From: JAVBKA01 sp031546715
Lineage (GTDB): Bacteria > Bacillota > Clostridia > Oscillospirales > UBA929
NCBI GenBank assembly: GCA_031546715.1
Contig: JAVBKA010000030.1
Location: 1 to 31,320, forward strand
Length of the DNA: 31,320 nucleotides
Reading direction: 5' to 3'
The notes below the pieces were generated by a model. That model worked only from the letters and a program-made list of their open reading frames with translations. It was not told where the DNA came from and did not search any database. This document shows, one piece after another, positions 1 through 7,563 of this stretch; the stretch's first letter is position 1; every line of letters begins with the position of its first letter. Both the position numbers and the translations under genes were made by a program.

Positions 1-782
1 ATTGGTTCAATCCACGCTTCTCTCCCCTTTTTCTTACACAACCAGTATGAAGAAACTAATGGCATTTCCGCTCCACATACAGGGTTTGAGCACTTCACTG
101 TTCTTGCCCAAATCCACGCAATTACCGTAACTTCACTACCATCTTGAAGTTTTGCCTTGGGATATAGATGACCAACACGAGCAAATGCCTGCTCTTTCAT
201 CCACTCACCATAGTATTTTACATCTTCAGCCAGTCCCTTGGCGCCTTTATAACTAATAGGGTTTAGAAGTTTTTTTCGAGATTCTGGATTTATCGGCAGC
301 TGATCCTTAAAACGCGGAGGGATCTCTATTAGAGCCTTATTGATTAGTACGGCAACAGGGTTCAGGTCGCTCGCATGTGCTTCTAATCCCAGACGTTGGG
401 CTTCCAAAGGGATAGAACCACCACCAGCAAACGGGTCAAGCACCGGCGGCGGATTGCCGTCAGTGGATTTAAGTATTTCTTCATATGCCTCTTTGTATAA
501 GGCTTCATCACCGATGTTTTCCCATTTTACAAGGCGTTCAATTAGTCGGAATAATCGCTGCCGCTCTTTTTCCTGATCTTCTTCGGTCGGAAATTGCTCT
601 GGATGGCTAGAAGGATCGTCTACAAGTGACGAAAACAGCACAGCTCGACAAGCCGCCAACGGACGACGCGCCCACCACAGATGCAATGTGGAAGGATGAC
701 CGTGGCGTATTGATTTTTCTCGTGCCGCCTCTTTATTAATGGCCTCCAATGGCAAAGCTACTTCGATCAGTTTCTTTTTCAT
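1..782 (-). CDS. DUF1156-type DNA methyltransferase, N-terminal part (runs off left edge)
   Basis: Translation of the minus strand from the ATG at 782 gives about 260 residues with no stop before the window edge. Two family hallmarks are visible: an N-terminal block with HLWWARRPLAACRAVL, and the SAM-binding motif I written DPFAGGGSIPL around residue 120. Near the break a CSNPVCGAEMP stretch suggests a zinc knuckle. DUF1156 proteins are large (about 900-1000 residues) putative adenine-N6 methylases found in antiphage loci, including class 1 DISARM-like ones, so roughly two thirds of the gene is missing. The ATG overlaps the stop of the upstream TOPRIM-like gene by 4 bases (ATGA), so the two are probably translationally coupled. 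Inferred role: marks host DNA as self for the restriction genes of the same operon. The family call is solid; the exact system is not. Confidence 0.85.
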   Translation of the reverse strand, partial: MKKKLIEVALPLEAINKEAAREKSIRHGHPSTLHLWWARRPLAACRAVLFSSLVDDPSSHPEQFPTEEDQEKERQRLFRLIERLVKWENIGDEALYKEAYEEILKSTDGNPPPVLDPFAGGGSIPLEAQRLGLEAHASDLNPVAVLINKALIEIPPRFKDQLPINPESRKKLLNPISYKGAKGLAEDVKYYGEWMKEQAFARVGHLYPKAKLQDGSEVTVIAWIWARTVKCSNPVCGAEMPLVSSYWLCKKKGREAWIEP

Positions 783-1444
783 TGAGTACCTGCTTCCGCT
801 GGCAAAAATGCCTGCATGTCATTATAAAATCTGCCGAAACTGATACTGCATTTTTCTTTTAATACTTCAACTTCACATTTTCTTGCGATTTCAGCATACG
901 TATCTGAAGATGGAGATTTCTGAAATTGTGCCAGTACTCGTTCAAGATACTTTTTAGGATGATTCGCTGTGCCTTTGTTACCCCAGGTGTCTTCAGGATC
1001 TTTCGGTAACTTTGGTTTTTTTGGCACTGAGTCAAAAGCACGCTCGTCAGCCAACAACCAACTTTCAGTCATGTGCATTGGGACAATGGATATGCACTTG
1101 TAATTGGGATTTTCACGTAATATTCTGAGAAATGCCTCAACCTGGTTGTACATTTCCTCAAAGCCATTATTATCTTCATCCCGATGGAATGCGATAAAAG
1201 TGCAGTTCTCTTTGTCGGCTAATGTTGAAAGGGCCTTTGCAATTTTGTTATTCTTGCTATCAACATTTTTGACTCTAACTGCGGCTATATCTTGACGACT
1301 CTTTGTCGCAAATTCAATATTTTGAACTTTCGAAACCTTTTTTATTAGGATTTGTATAACGCCATCTTGGAAGCTATACTCATCACCTTGATAGACTTGC
1401 CGACCGTAGTCGGTTACTCCCTCACAGCATAAAAGTACGCGCAT
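779..1444 (-). CDS. TOPRIM/DUF4276-like protein, partner of the upstream ATPase
   Basis: A 221-residue protein. Visible TOPRIM-like elements are an N-terminal strand ending in the acidic CEGVTD (E8), then FHRDEDNNG (D89, D91) as the DxD-type metal-binding turn, then TESWLLAD (E127), a block typical of DUF4276/RloB-like proteins. TOPRIM proteins of this kind pair with ABC/AAA ATPases in OLD, Gabija and PARIS defence systems and act as the nuclease. That function is inferred here from family and neighbourhood. The gene starts one base after the ATPase stop, with GGGAGGT about 8 bases before the ATG, and ends overlapping the methylase start by 4 bases. The order ATPase-TOPRIM-methylase under a single promoter suggests co-expression. 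Assignment to DUF4276 rather than another TOPRIM subfamily is moderately sure. Confidence 0.7.
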   Translation of the reverse strand: MRVLLCCEGVTDYGRQVYQGDEYSFQDGVIQILIKKVSKVQNIEFATKSRQDIAAVRVKNVDSKNNKIAKALSTLADKENCTFIAFHRDEDNNGFEEMYNQVEAFLRILRENPNYKCISIVPMHMTESWLLADERAFDSVPKKPKLPKDPEDTWGNKGTANHPKKYLERVLAQFQKSPSSDTYAEIARKCEVEVLKEKCSISFGRFYNDMQAFLPAEAGTQ

Positions 1445-1445
1445 A

Positions 1446-2675
1446 TTATTCTACCTCCCGCTGAGGCTGATTGAGTCTTTCAAGAATTTCTTTTTCACTG
1501 TAATTTATCCATACTTCTCCCGGATTCAGAAAATCCAAGGTTTTTTTCATTTGCTCAGTTGAAAACAAAGGCTTACAATGGACACTACCGTCTTTTTTAT
1601 CTTTCCACAGATACACCAAATGCTCCGGTTCGATAAAACTTACAAAATCAGTGCTGTGAGTAGTAATAATGATTTGAGCACCATGGTTTTTTGACAAACC
1701 CGATAGTATATCAACCACTTTTTTTGCCAGGTATTGACTTATTCCATCTTCAATCTCATCAAGCAACACAAGACCGCCTTTAGAGCTTTCCGAATCATTG
1801 AACAACAATTGCTGCTGATACGAATTTCTATCAACAACAATAGATGCCAGAGCAATAAGCCGCATTAACCCATCACTAATATGTCTTGGCTTAATGCTTA
1901 TGTTATTTAATTCAAACTGTTCTTCAAGAGACATATCTATCCAGCCTGGCTGTCCTTTTGTTTGCGTAACAATATTAAGCTCTTCACCAACGAGCTCAGA
2001 TACAAGCCTGTTCAATTCATCTTTTTGACCGAGTCCGTGTATGAAAGAAACTAATTTCTCTCCACCCATTCCGATCGAACTAACAGTACCACGATTGCCT
2101 TTTTCTCTCATTTTTTCTGGCGACAACAACTCAAAACTTTCAGATTTCCCTAAAAAACTCTTTAGTGCAAATAATCCCATAGCGTCTTTGCGTGGATATG
2201 ATGGCACCAATTTTAGAGCTGAAGACTGTATGCTGAACTGTGAGAAATCCGCTGTTGAGACGTTGTTGTTTGAGCCACCGGTATTATAGGTTAACAACAT
2301 TTCACCCGTAATAAGGTTTGTGACTTTCTCATTTATTTCCCAAGTTTTTTCCTTATGCTTATCTTTGTAGTCAATCTCAACATCCCATTCGACGTCATAA
2401 GTTGAATCATCAAAATCAAGCGCGTATGTTGAAACAAAACGAATAGGTTGGCATGCACCATCGTTAATTTTTGATTTCAAATCTGTAAATTGCCAGTCGC
2501 GTTCATCAAGGTATTCTGGTATATCCCTAAATGCTGTCGAACGCATAAAATCAATAGCCTGTAAGACCGTGCTCTTACCGCATCCGTTTCCTCCAATCAA
2601 GACTGTAAAAGGTGTGAACTCAATATCAATTTTCTCAATCGCTTTAAAATTATAAATGCTTAGCTTTTTAAGCAT
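1446..2675 (-). CDS. AAA/ABC-type ATPase (AAA15/AAA21, OLD/SMC-like head)
   Basis: A 409-residue ATPase with an N-terminal head typical of RecF/SMC/OLD-type ATPases. Walker A is GGNGCGKS (28-35), a signature-like SDGLMRLIAL is near 267-276, Walker B is GLVLLDEIED (301-310), and the H-loop is IITTHSTDF (H340). There is no TOPRIM domain in this polypeptide; the next gene supplies one. The frame opens at a TTG (2693) that overlaps the helicase stop, but AAGGAGG lies 8 bases before the ATG at 2675, and that start gives the usual MLKKLSIYNFKAIEK beginning, so I use it. Such ATPases usually act as sensors or motors that gate a nuclease partner, as in the PARIS AriA-AriB and OLD families. The partner here is inferred to be the TOPRIM gene one base downstream. 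The ATPase fold is certain; the sensing role is inference. Confidence 0.88.
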   Translation of the reverse strand: MLKKLSIYNFKAIEKIDIEFTPFTVLIGGNGCGKSTVLQAIDFMRSTAFRDIPEYLDERDWQFTDLKSKINDGACQPIRFVSTYALDFDDSTYDVEWDVEIDYKDKHKEKTWEINEKVTNLITGEMLLTYNTGGSNNNVSTADFSQFSIQSSALKLVPSYPRKDAMGLFALKSFLGKSESFELLSPEKMREKGNRGTVSSIGMGGEKLVSFIHGLGQKDELNRLVSELVGEELNIVTQTKGQPGWIDMSLEEQFELNNISIKPRHISDGLMRLIALASIVVDRNSYQQQLLFNDSESSKGGLVLLDEIEDGISQYLAKKVVDILSGLSKNHGAQIIITTHSTDFVSFIEPEHLVYLWKDKKDGSVHCKPLFSTEQMKKTLDFLNPGEVWINYSEKEILERLNQPQREVE

Positions 2676-2689
2676 ATTGCATCCCTCCT

Positions 2690-5600
2690 TCAATATTGTG
2701 CCTCAAAAACAATGGTTGCAACCATTCTCAATTTATTTATTTCAAGGGTATGGTTAATATCCGCAAACCCTGGAGCCTGTCCAATCCAATTCATATAGTA
2801 TACTGCATTGCGTTGCGCTCCGTCTACCTCGACAACGGCTAATATTGTCTGTTCTGGTTTGTTTACTGCAACTTGCATCTCATTGTGTGTCACAGTAACT
2901 GTACCTTTACCAGCCTGGCGTCCTTTGACCTCGATAAAACGTAACGTATCGTCTTTTGTTCGAGATTCAACATCGTAACCTAGGTTCAACGAACCAACAT
3001 CAACTGGCGTATTCCCTAACTCAATTTCGATAGACATGACAGTATCCATCGCTATACGCTCAACAAGTGCGCGACCTTCTGCAGAGAAGTTACTGGTTAC
3101 ACCTTTTGACATCGCTTCATCAAGCATATAACGTGGAATCACCCAAGCCCCACCAAGTACGGTTGGAGGCTTAGAAACAATATTTTTTTCTTGGGACAGT
3201 TCTTCTAAGCGGCGATGAAGCCTGCGTTCAAGTTCATGTACACGTTCTTTGAATTTCTCAGCATTAAGTTGAGCGTTTGGCTTGCCAGTTGAAATCTGGT
3301 CGTACATTTTACCGGACTGTGCGTCCCAATAAGCTATCTCTGCGTTCAATCTCAGCGTAACTTCCTTCGAAACTTTTTCAACATACTCAATACGCCTGTC
3401 GCGAACTTCTTTCAAATGCCCAGGCATCAGTTGACGCACAGCATAATCGCGAGCCAGTTTTTCAGCATCACCAGCCCACCATGCGTTAGTCGTCAATAGC
3501 TTCTCAATGTACGGATTCTCCGCTTCTGTCGGAATGTCATAGTCAAGATAAGGAGCATATCCAGCAGACTGCACACTACCATCTTTGATCATCTCTACGA
3601 AATGAAGGCGATGAGATGCCTTTACAGGACGACCAACGCTATCCTTTCGCCCATCCTCAAGAATATCTTCGATATAAAACAAAAGCCTGTCTTTGTTGCT
3701 ATTGCCTGTGTTATCAATGAAAACAGTGCCTTGCTTCAGTAACTCCTGACCGTCACTAAGCACCTCATCAATCAAAGCGGTTAAAAGAGGATGCCCAGGG
3801 CAAATCAATGTTGCTTCGGGCTTTCCATCGATGTAAATCGATTTCTTGTCAAATGTGATGACATCATAATTCCGTGCAACAGGGTAAGAAACACCAAGTG
3901 GAGAACGGCGGTCGCGCAGTGCATTAGGTACATGTGGCAGACTGAATCGCAAATCTCCACGCTTACGAATTTGCCCTTTCATATTTTCATACGCACCGAC
4001 AAAGAAACTCTCTATATAATGGGGTTGCAGACGTCGAGCCTCTATGCGTTCCATATCATCTCGAATCTCCTTTACTTTTTGACGTCCTAACGCTTGACCT
4101 GCAAGAGAGCGTTCTTCAAGAAGCTTTTCAAGATGATCCTTGTCAAGAGCTCCTTCGATAACTTGATTTAGCTTGTCTCGAATCTCAGGCTTATTACCGT
4201 AAACTATTGCCTCAATTAACAAGTCACGCAAAGGCTTATCCCCGAATTTCACTTTTCCGAGAACGTCAAAAACACGACCACCTAATGCTTGGCGCTCACG
4301 TTCTAGCTTTTCGAATAATCGATTGAATACTTCACCTTCGCGGGTCTCCATTGCTACAAGATTCCATAGATGGCAAACTTCGCGCTGTCCGATTCTATGG
4401 ATACGTCCAAAACGCTGTTCGATACGGTTTGGATTCCACGGCAAATCATAATTAATCATCAAATGCGCGCGTTGCAAGTTAATGCCTTCGCCGGCAGCAT
4501 CTGTTGCGACTAACACCGAGACTGTGGCATCATTTTTGAAACTTTCCTCAACGAGTTTACGATCTTCACGGTGCATACCACCCTGTATTGTAACAACCGA
4601 TTCCTCGTTCCCAATCATTGTACGGATTTTACCTGCAAGGTAATTCAGAGTATCACGGTGTTCTGTGAAAATAATGATTTTTTCGCGTTGCCCACCTTTT
4701 TCAAACATTAGAGTGTTATCCTGGAGCGTCTTAGAAACTTGCTCCCACTTTCGATCAACACCACTATGTCTCAACTTTAGTGCCAGTGCTTCGAGTTCTT
4801 TTAGCCAATTTATTTCATTTGCTAATTCGGCAACACTTCTTGCTGCCGTTGCTTCATCCAAAAATTGTTCTTCAACCTCGTTGACTTCATCTTCTGGCGC
4901 ATCGTCAAGATCATCCCAATCATCATCAGTAAAGGTTGGTTGCGTTGGTCTAAATGAATCCATTTTTTGAATTTCTTCTAAGCGTCTTTCCAATCGCTCC
5001 CGACGCCGACGTAATGACTGGTATATAGCTTCAGGTGATGACGCAAGTCGACGTTGCAAAATAGTTAATGCAAAACCAACTGCATGGGCACGATTAGGAT
5101 CTAGAACTTCAAGTGCTTTATCAAATCCGTCACGAACATATTCTGTAACTTCGTCATATAGTTGTTTTTCAAGAGGCGACAATTCATAGCTCAGCGTATA
5201 TGCAATGCGTTCGGGGAATAGTGGCTTACCTTCAAATGTTAGAAGCTGTTCTTTAACCAAACGACGCATAAGGTCAGTTGCATCAATTTTCTCTCGACCA
5301 CGATTTCGACCCTCAAAACGATCGTTATCGAGTAACCGCATGAATAAATGAAAATCATCATCTTTACCATTATGCGGAGTAGCTGTGAGCAAAACGAAAT
5401 GGCGTGTGATACCCGACAAGAGCACCCCAAGATTATATCTCTTTGTGCGCTTTTCTTCGTTTCCATAAACAGAAGCAGACATCTTGTGTGCCTCATCGCA
5501 TACTATCAAATCCCAATCAGTTGCTTTGAGCTTTTGCTGGACTTCTTCGTTGCGAGAAAGTTTGTCTAATCTTGCTATACAAAACGGCATCTCTGCAAAA

Positions 5601-6181
5601 GCGTTTCCACGCGCCGATCCTTCTATGCGGTCATTTGTAAGAATATCAAACTCTAGTTGGAACCGGGAATACAACTCATCTTGCCATTGTTCAACAAGAT
5701 TTCCAGGGCAAACAATCAAGCAGCGATTCAAATCGCCACGCACTTTCAACTCTTTTATAAGTAAACCAGTCATGATCGTTTTTCCGGCGCCAGGATCATC
5801 TGCTAATAAAAAACGTAACGGTTGTCTTGGTAGCATCTCGCCATAAACCGCAGTTATCTGGTGAGGTAACGCTTGTATTCTGGATGTATGCACCGCCAGA
5901 TGTGGATCAAAAAGATGAGCTAACTTAATCCTGTACGCTTCGGAAGCAAGACGCATTTTTTTAGCGTTTGCATCAAAGCGCCATTGGAGTTGATTTGATG
6001 CAATTGATATATTATTGGTATCATTGGCGTAAATGACCTGCTGTCCTAATAAACCGTCATTTTTACGATATACAAGCTCAAGTGCATCGTCGCTAAATGG
6101 CAACACTGACAACACTTGAACCATCTCATTTGGTATTATGCCTGTTATAAGAACACCTTGTTTTATATCTTGTAATTTCAT
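2690..6181 (-). CDS. SNF2-family helicase with C-terminal DUF3883-like domain (DISARM DrmD-like)
   Basis: A 1163-residue superfamily 2 helicase/translocase. Visible motifs are Walker A DDPGAGKT (128-135), DEAH (229-232), motif III LLTATPHNG (264-272), then in the second RecA domain ATDAAGEGINLQ (around 560) and the arginine-finger motif EQRFGRIHRIGQ (around 590). A charged linker rich in D and E lies near 410-440. The C-terminus (about 1060-1140) has FIEVKGRQ inside a fold resembling DUF3883, a PD-(D/E)XK-related domain seen in defence helicases. GGAGG sits 6 bases upstream of the ATG. The gene follows the XRE regulator and precedes the ATPase. A helicase of this size beside a DUF1156 methylase matches class 1 DISARM (drmD, drmMI), but drmA, drmB and drmC are not in the window, so no system name is given. 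The helicase call is certain. Confidence 0.92.
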   Translation of the reverse strand: MKLQDIKQGVLITGIIPNEMVQVLSVLPFSDDALELVYRKNDGLLGQQVIYANDTNNISIASNQLQWRFDANAKKMRLASEAYRIKLAHLFDPHLAVHTSRIQALPHQITAVYGEMLPRQPLRFLLADDPGAGKTIMTGLLIKELKVRGDLNRCLIVCPGNLVEQWQDELYSRFQLEFDILTNDRIEGSARGNAFAEMPFCIARLDKLSRNEEVQQKLKATDWDLIVCDEAHKMSASVYGNEEKRTKRYNLGVLLSGITRHFVLLTATPHNGKDDDFHLFMRLLDNDRFEGRNRGREKIDATDLMRRLVKEQLLTFEGKPLFPERIAYTLSYELSPLEKQLYDEVTEYVRDGFDKALEVLDPNRAHAVGFALTILQRRLASSPEAIYQSLRRRRERLERRLEEIQKMDSFRPTQPTFTDDDWDDLDDAPEDEVNEVEEQFLDEATAARSVAELANEINWLKELEALALKLRHSGVDRKWEQVSKTLQDNTLMFEKGGQREKIIIFTEHRDTLNYLAGKIRTMIGNEESVVTIQGGMHREDRKLVEESFKNDATVSVLVATDAAGEGINLQRAHLMINYDLPWNPNRIEQRFGRIHRIGQREVCHLWNLVAMETREGEVFNRLFEKLERERQALGGRVFDVLGKVKFGDKPLRDLLIEAIVYGNKPEIRDKLNQVIEGALDKDHLEKLLEERSLAGQALGRQKVKEIRDDMERIEARRLQPHYIESFFVGAYENMKGQIRKRGDLRFSLPHVPNALRDRRSPLGVSYPVARNYDVITFDKKSIYIDGKPEATLICPGHPLLTALIDEVLSDGQELLKQGTVFIDNTGNSNKDRLLFYIEDILEDGRKDSVGRPVKASHRLHFVEMIKDGSVQSAGYAPYLDYDIPTEAENPYIEKLLTTNAWWAGDAEKLARDYAVRQLMPGHLKEVRDRRIEYVEKVSKEVTLRLNAEIAYWDAQSGKMYDQISTGKPNAQLNAEKFKERVHELERRLHRRLEELSQEKNIVSKPPTVLGGAWVIPRYMLDEAMSKGVTSNFSAEGRALVERIAMDTVMSIEIELGNTPVDVGSLNLGYDVESRTKDDTLRFIEVKGRQAGKGTVTVTHNEMQVAVNKPEQTILAVVEVDGAQRNAVYYMNWIGQAPGFADINHTLEINKLRMVATIVFEAQY

Positions 6182-6203
6182 GGCTTACCTCCTCCCCCAA
6201 ATA

Positions 6204-6407
6204 CTATTTATTATCTAAGTCATGTATTGAAATTCCATTCTTCTCACAAAAAGATGAAAACACGTCTAAGGCCATTTTATTGGGCTTGGTTTTTCCATTT
6301 TCCCATCGGTTGATTGTTGCAAAACTAACATTTAACGCTCGCGCTAAATCTTCTTGGCTCATGTCCATTTTTCCTCGTACAGTTTTCAAAACCAACGGCA
6401 AGTTCAT
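6204..6407 (-). CDS. XRE-family helix-turn-helix regulator of the defence operon
   Basis: A 67-residue protein that is essentially one lambda-repressor-type HTH: MSQEDLARALNVSFATINRW followed by ENGKTKPN is the helix 2-turn-helix 3 core, and the tail FCEKNGISIHDLD is typical of stand-alone XRE regulators. An upstream in-frame start exists at 6437, but GAGGTGAT lies 5 bases before the ATG at 6407, which gives the normal N-terminus MNLPLVLKTVR. It is the first gene of the operon, 22 bases before the helicase, with its own promoter just upstream. By analogy with other small XRE proteins at the head of restriction or defence operons, it probably represses or times expression of the genes that follow. 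That role is inference. Confidence 0.88.
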   Translation of the reverse strand: MNLPLVLKTVRGKMDMSQEDLARALNVSFATINRWENGKTKPNKMALDVFSSFCEKNGISIHDLDNK

Positions 6408-6427
6408 CCGAATCACCTCTAGCAATG

Positions 6428-6456
6428 AGTATAGCATATGTTATAACAGTTTTCAA
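6428..6456 (-). promoter_or_regulatory. Sigma-A promoter for the XRE/helicase defence operon
   Basis: Read on the minus strand: TTGAAA (6456-6451), a 17-base spacer, and TATACT (6433-6428), about 20 bases before the XRE start. The -35 box has one or two mismatches to consensus and the -10 box one. No other strong promoter is visible before the helicase, so it probably drives the whole operon. It lies directly against the 3' end of the relaxase relic. Confidence 0.72.
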
Positions 6457-6489
6457 GTTCTTTCAAACTGCGGTGTTTGATTTGTTTCT

Positions 6490-6800
6490 TTATTGCTGTC
6501 AATACGCAAGCAAATGAGAGTTCCATCATCATCGAAACACTATAGATATTCTTTTTGATTTTGACCCAAGTGCCATCTGCTTTAATTGGTCGTATTGTTA
6601 GCATAATATGAGCATGAGAAATGCCGTCTTTTTTATCGTGAAAACAAATATCATCAACATACTAGCTGAAACAAAGTGGTTTTGCATACTCACGGACAAG
6701 TAAAATATTGCCCAGACGATAATTCTATCGGTTGGGCATTTTCGATCTCACGCGTTAGTAGTGAGATTTTATTTTTATCAACACTTTTTGGCAAATGAAA
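6490..6800 (-). pseudogene. Relic of a MobA/MobL-family relaxase
   Basis: Minus-strand fragments in shifted frames give the middle of a MobA/MobL (MOB-Q type) conjugative relaxase. In order they are TREIENAQPIELSSGQ, then NILLVREYAKPLCFS in another frame, an in-frame stop, then YVDDICFHDKKDGISHAHIM and LTIRPIKADGTW. The HAHIML block is the metal-binding histidine motif of these relaxases, and the surrounding words match the usual order REIE..LP.EL, LVREY, HDK.DGN.HAH, L..RP....GTW. At least one frameshift (near 6710) and one stop (near 6663) interrupt it, and a further frame change follows the last block. The N-terminus (the YRSGEKL region) and the whole C-terminal half are absent. It is dead. 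It shows that a mobilizable element once ended here, next to the defence operon. Confidence 0.8.
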
Positions 6801-6828
6801 AATGCTAAAAACAGAAATGGCAAGCAGG

Positions 6829-6848
6829 GCATGTGTCACGACACATGC
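6829..6848. repeat. 20-bp palindrome inside the relic mobilization region
   Basis: GCATGTGTC, two bases (AC), then GACACATGC: two perfect 9-base arms. It lies between the relaxase relic and the DUF3847 relic, a usual place for an origin of transfer or a relaxase-operon operator. It is followed at 6897-6917 by a G/C-rich segment (GGGGGCGACCCCAAGCCCC). The function is unproven. Confidence 0.45.
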
Positions 6849-7208
6849 AATTTTTCCAAACCTGGCTTTCGCCAAGTTGAGAAAATTTCGCTTGTTGGGG
6901 GCGACCCCAAGCCCCGATAAAATTGTTTCGCTTTACTTACAATTTTTTAAGCCGTTTCACGTCTGCTACGCCCCATTCGGGTGCTAATTTATTCTTACCT
7001 TTTCCACTGCTGACAATTTAAATGTTCAAATAAAACATTGCCAAGTTTTAACTCCCCCTCAGATTTGCGTTTGCAATATAACTAGCGACAAATCGCATTC
7101 AAGTTTCTAACACACACTACCGCTATTTATGCTAGGGATTTTTTTGGGGGACAGCTCCCAATGTTGAACTGATACGTTCAACACGCACTTACTACGTTCG
7201 GGATTCAA
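6849..7208. other. Non-coding remainder of the mobilization region, candidate oriT
   Basis: There is no coding sequence that I can support in these 360 bases. Two items stand out near the right end. The first is an inverted repeat, TGTTGAAC-6 bases-GTTCAACA (7162-7183). Beside it, on the minus strand, is TAAGTGCG (7191-7184), which matches the first 8 bases of the nic core known for MOB-Q plasmids such as RSF1010. Position between a MobC-like DUF3847 gene and a MobA/L gene fits an oriT. However, the repeat is on the 3' side of the nic-like core rather than the 5' side, so the call is tentative. Confidence 0.35.
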
Positions 7209-7505
7209 TTACGTCGAAGTGTTCTGCGATTTTGCTGTTAGAAATATCTTGACATCTTCGCACGAAAGCGCAACGGTTTCTGGGAAAACATTCTCTAAAA
7301 CAGCTCCATGCTCAATAAGCCTGCGCGTTCTAGCTTTTCGTTCTTTCTCTTTTTCACGGTTAAGGAGTGTATCGCTTTGATGCGTGAGCTGTTCTACGTG
7401 TTTCTGTGCATGAGTGATTTGAATTTTTGCAGCTGATTTTCTTTGTTGCTCTGATCTAGTTGTTTCAAAATACTCTCCGGCATATAAAAAACTCCCTTCT
7501 GATTT
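7209..7505 (-). pseudogene. DUF3847-like mobilization protein relic without a usable start
   Basis: Minus-strand frame ending at TAA (7211-7209). The recognisable part reads NREKEKERKARTRRLIEHGA then VLENVFPETVALSCEDVKIF, which follows the DUF3847 pattern of a coiled, charged segment, then the R-[AT]-[HR]-RLI..G..[VL]E motif. Upstream the frame stays open through FLYAGEYFETTRSEQQRKSA until a stop near 7545, but it contains no ATG, GTG or TTG before the conserved part, so translation as it stands is doubtful. DUF3847 proteins are about 100-residue partners encoded just upstream of MobA/MobL relaxases in clostridial mobilizable elements, and the order here is the same. It is probably a decayed gene; a start lost by a small deletion is the simplest explanation. 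Confidence 0.55.
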
Positions 7506-7511
7506 GAACGC

Positions 7512-7540
7512 AAAAAAGCAACCGCTACTTGAGCGATTGC
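7512..7540 (-). terminator. Rho-independent terminator after the MNT gene
   Basis: On the minus strand GCAATCGCT, a 5-base loop, AGCGGTTGC (one G-U pair), then six T. It lies about 24 bases past the stop of the nucleotidyltransferase at 7564. Confidence 0.75.
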
Positions 7541-7563
7541 TTCATTTATGTTGTCTAATTTCG

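Noticed and set aside
340..576. Plus-strand 78-codon ORF
   Set aside because: Antisense shadow of the DUF1156 methylase; the minus strand shows the methylase motif DPFAGGGSIPL.
859..1041. Minus-strand 60-codon ORF
   Set aside because: Alternative frame inside the TOPRIM-like gene, no separate ribosome binding site.
6745..6776. Terminator-like hairpin on the plus strand (ATCTCAC-9-GTGAGAT then T-rich)
   Set aside because: There is no plus-strand gene upstream of it, and the bases encode the conserved TREIE words of the relaxase relic on the other strand.
6690..6875. Minus-strand 61-codon ORF as a stand-alone gene
   Set aside because: Its last 20 residues belong to the relaxase relic and its first 40 match nothing; treated as part of the pseudogene.
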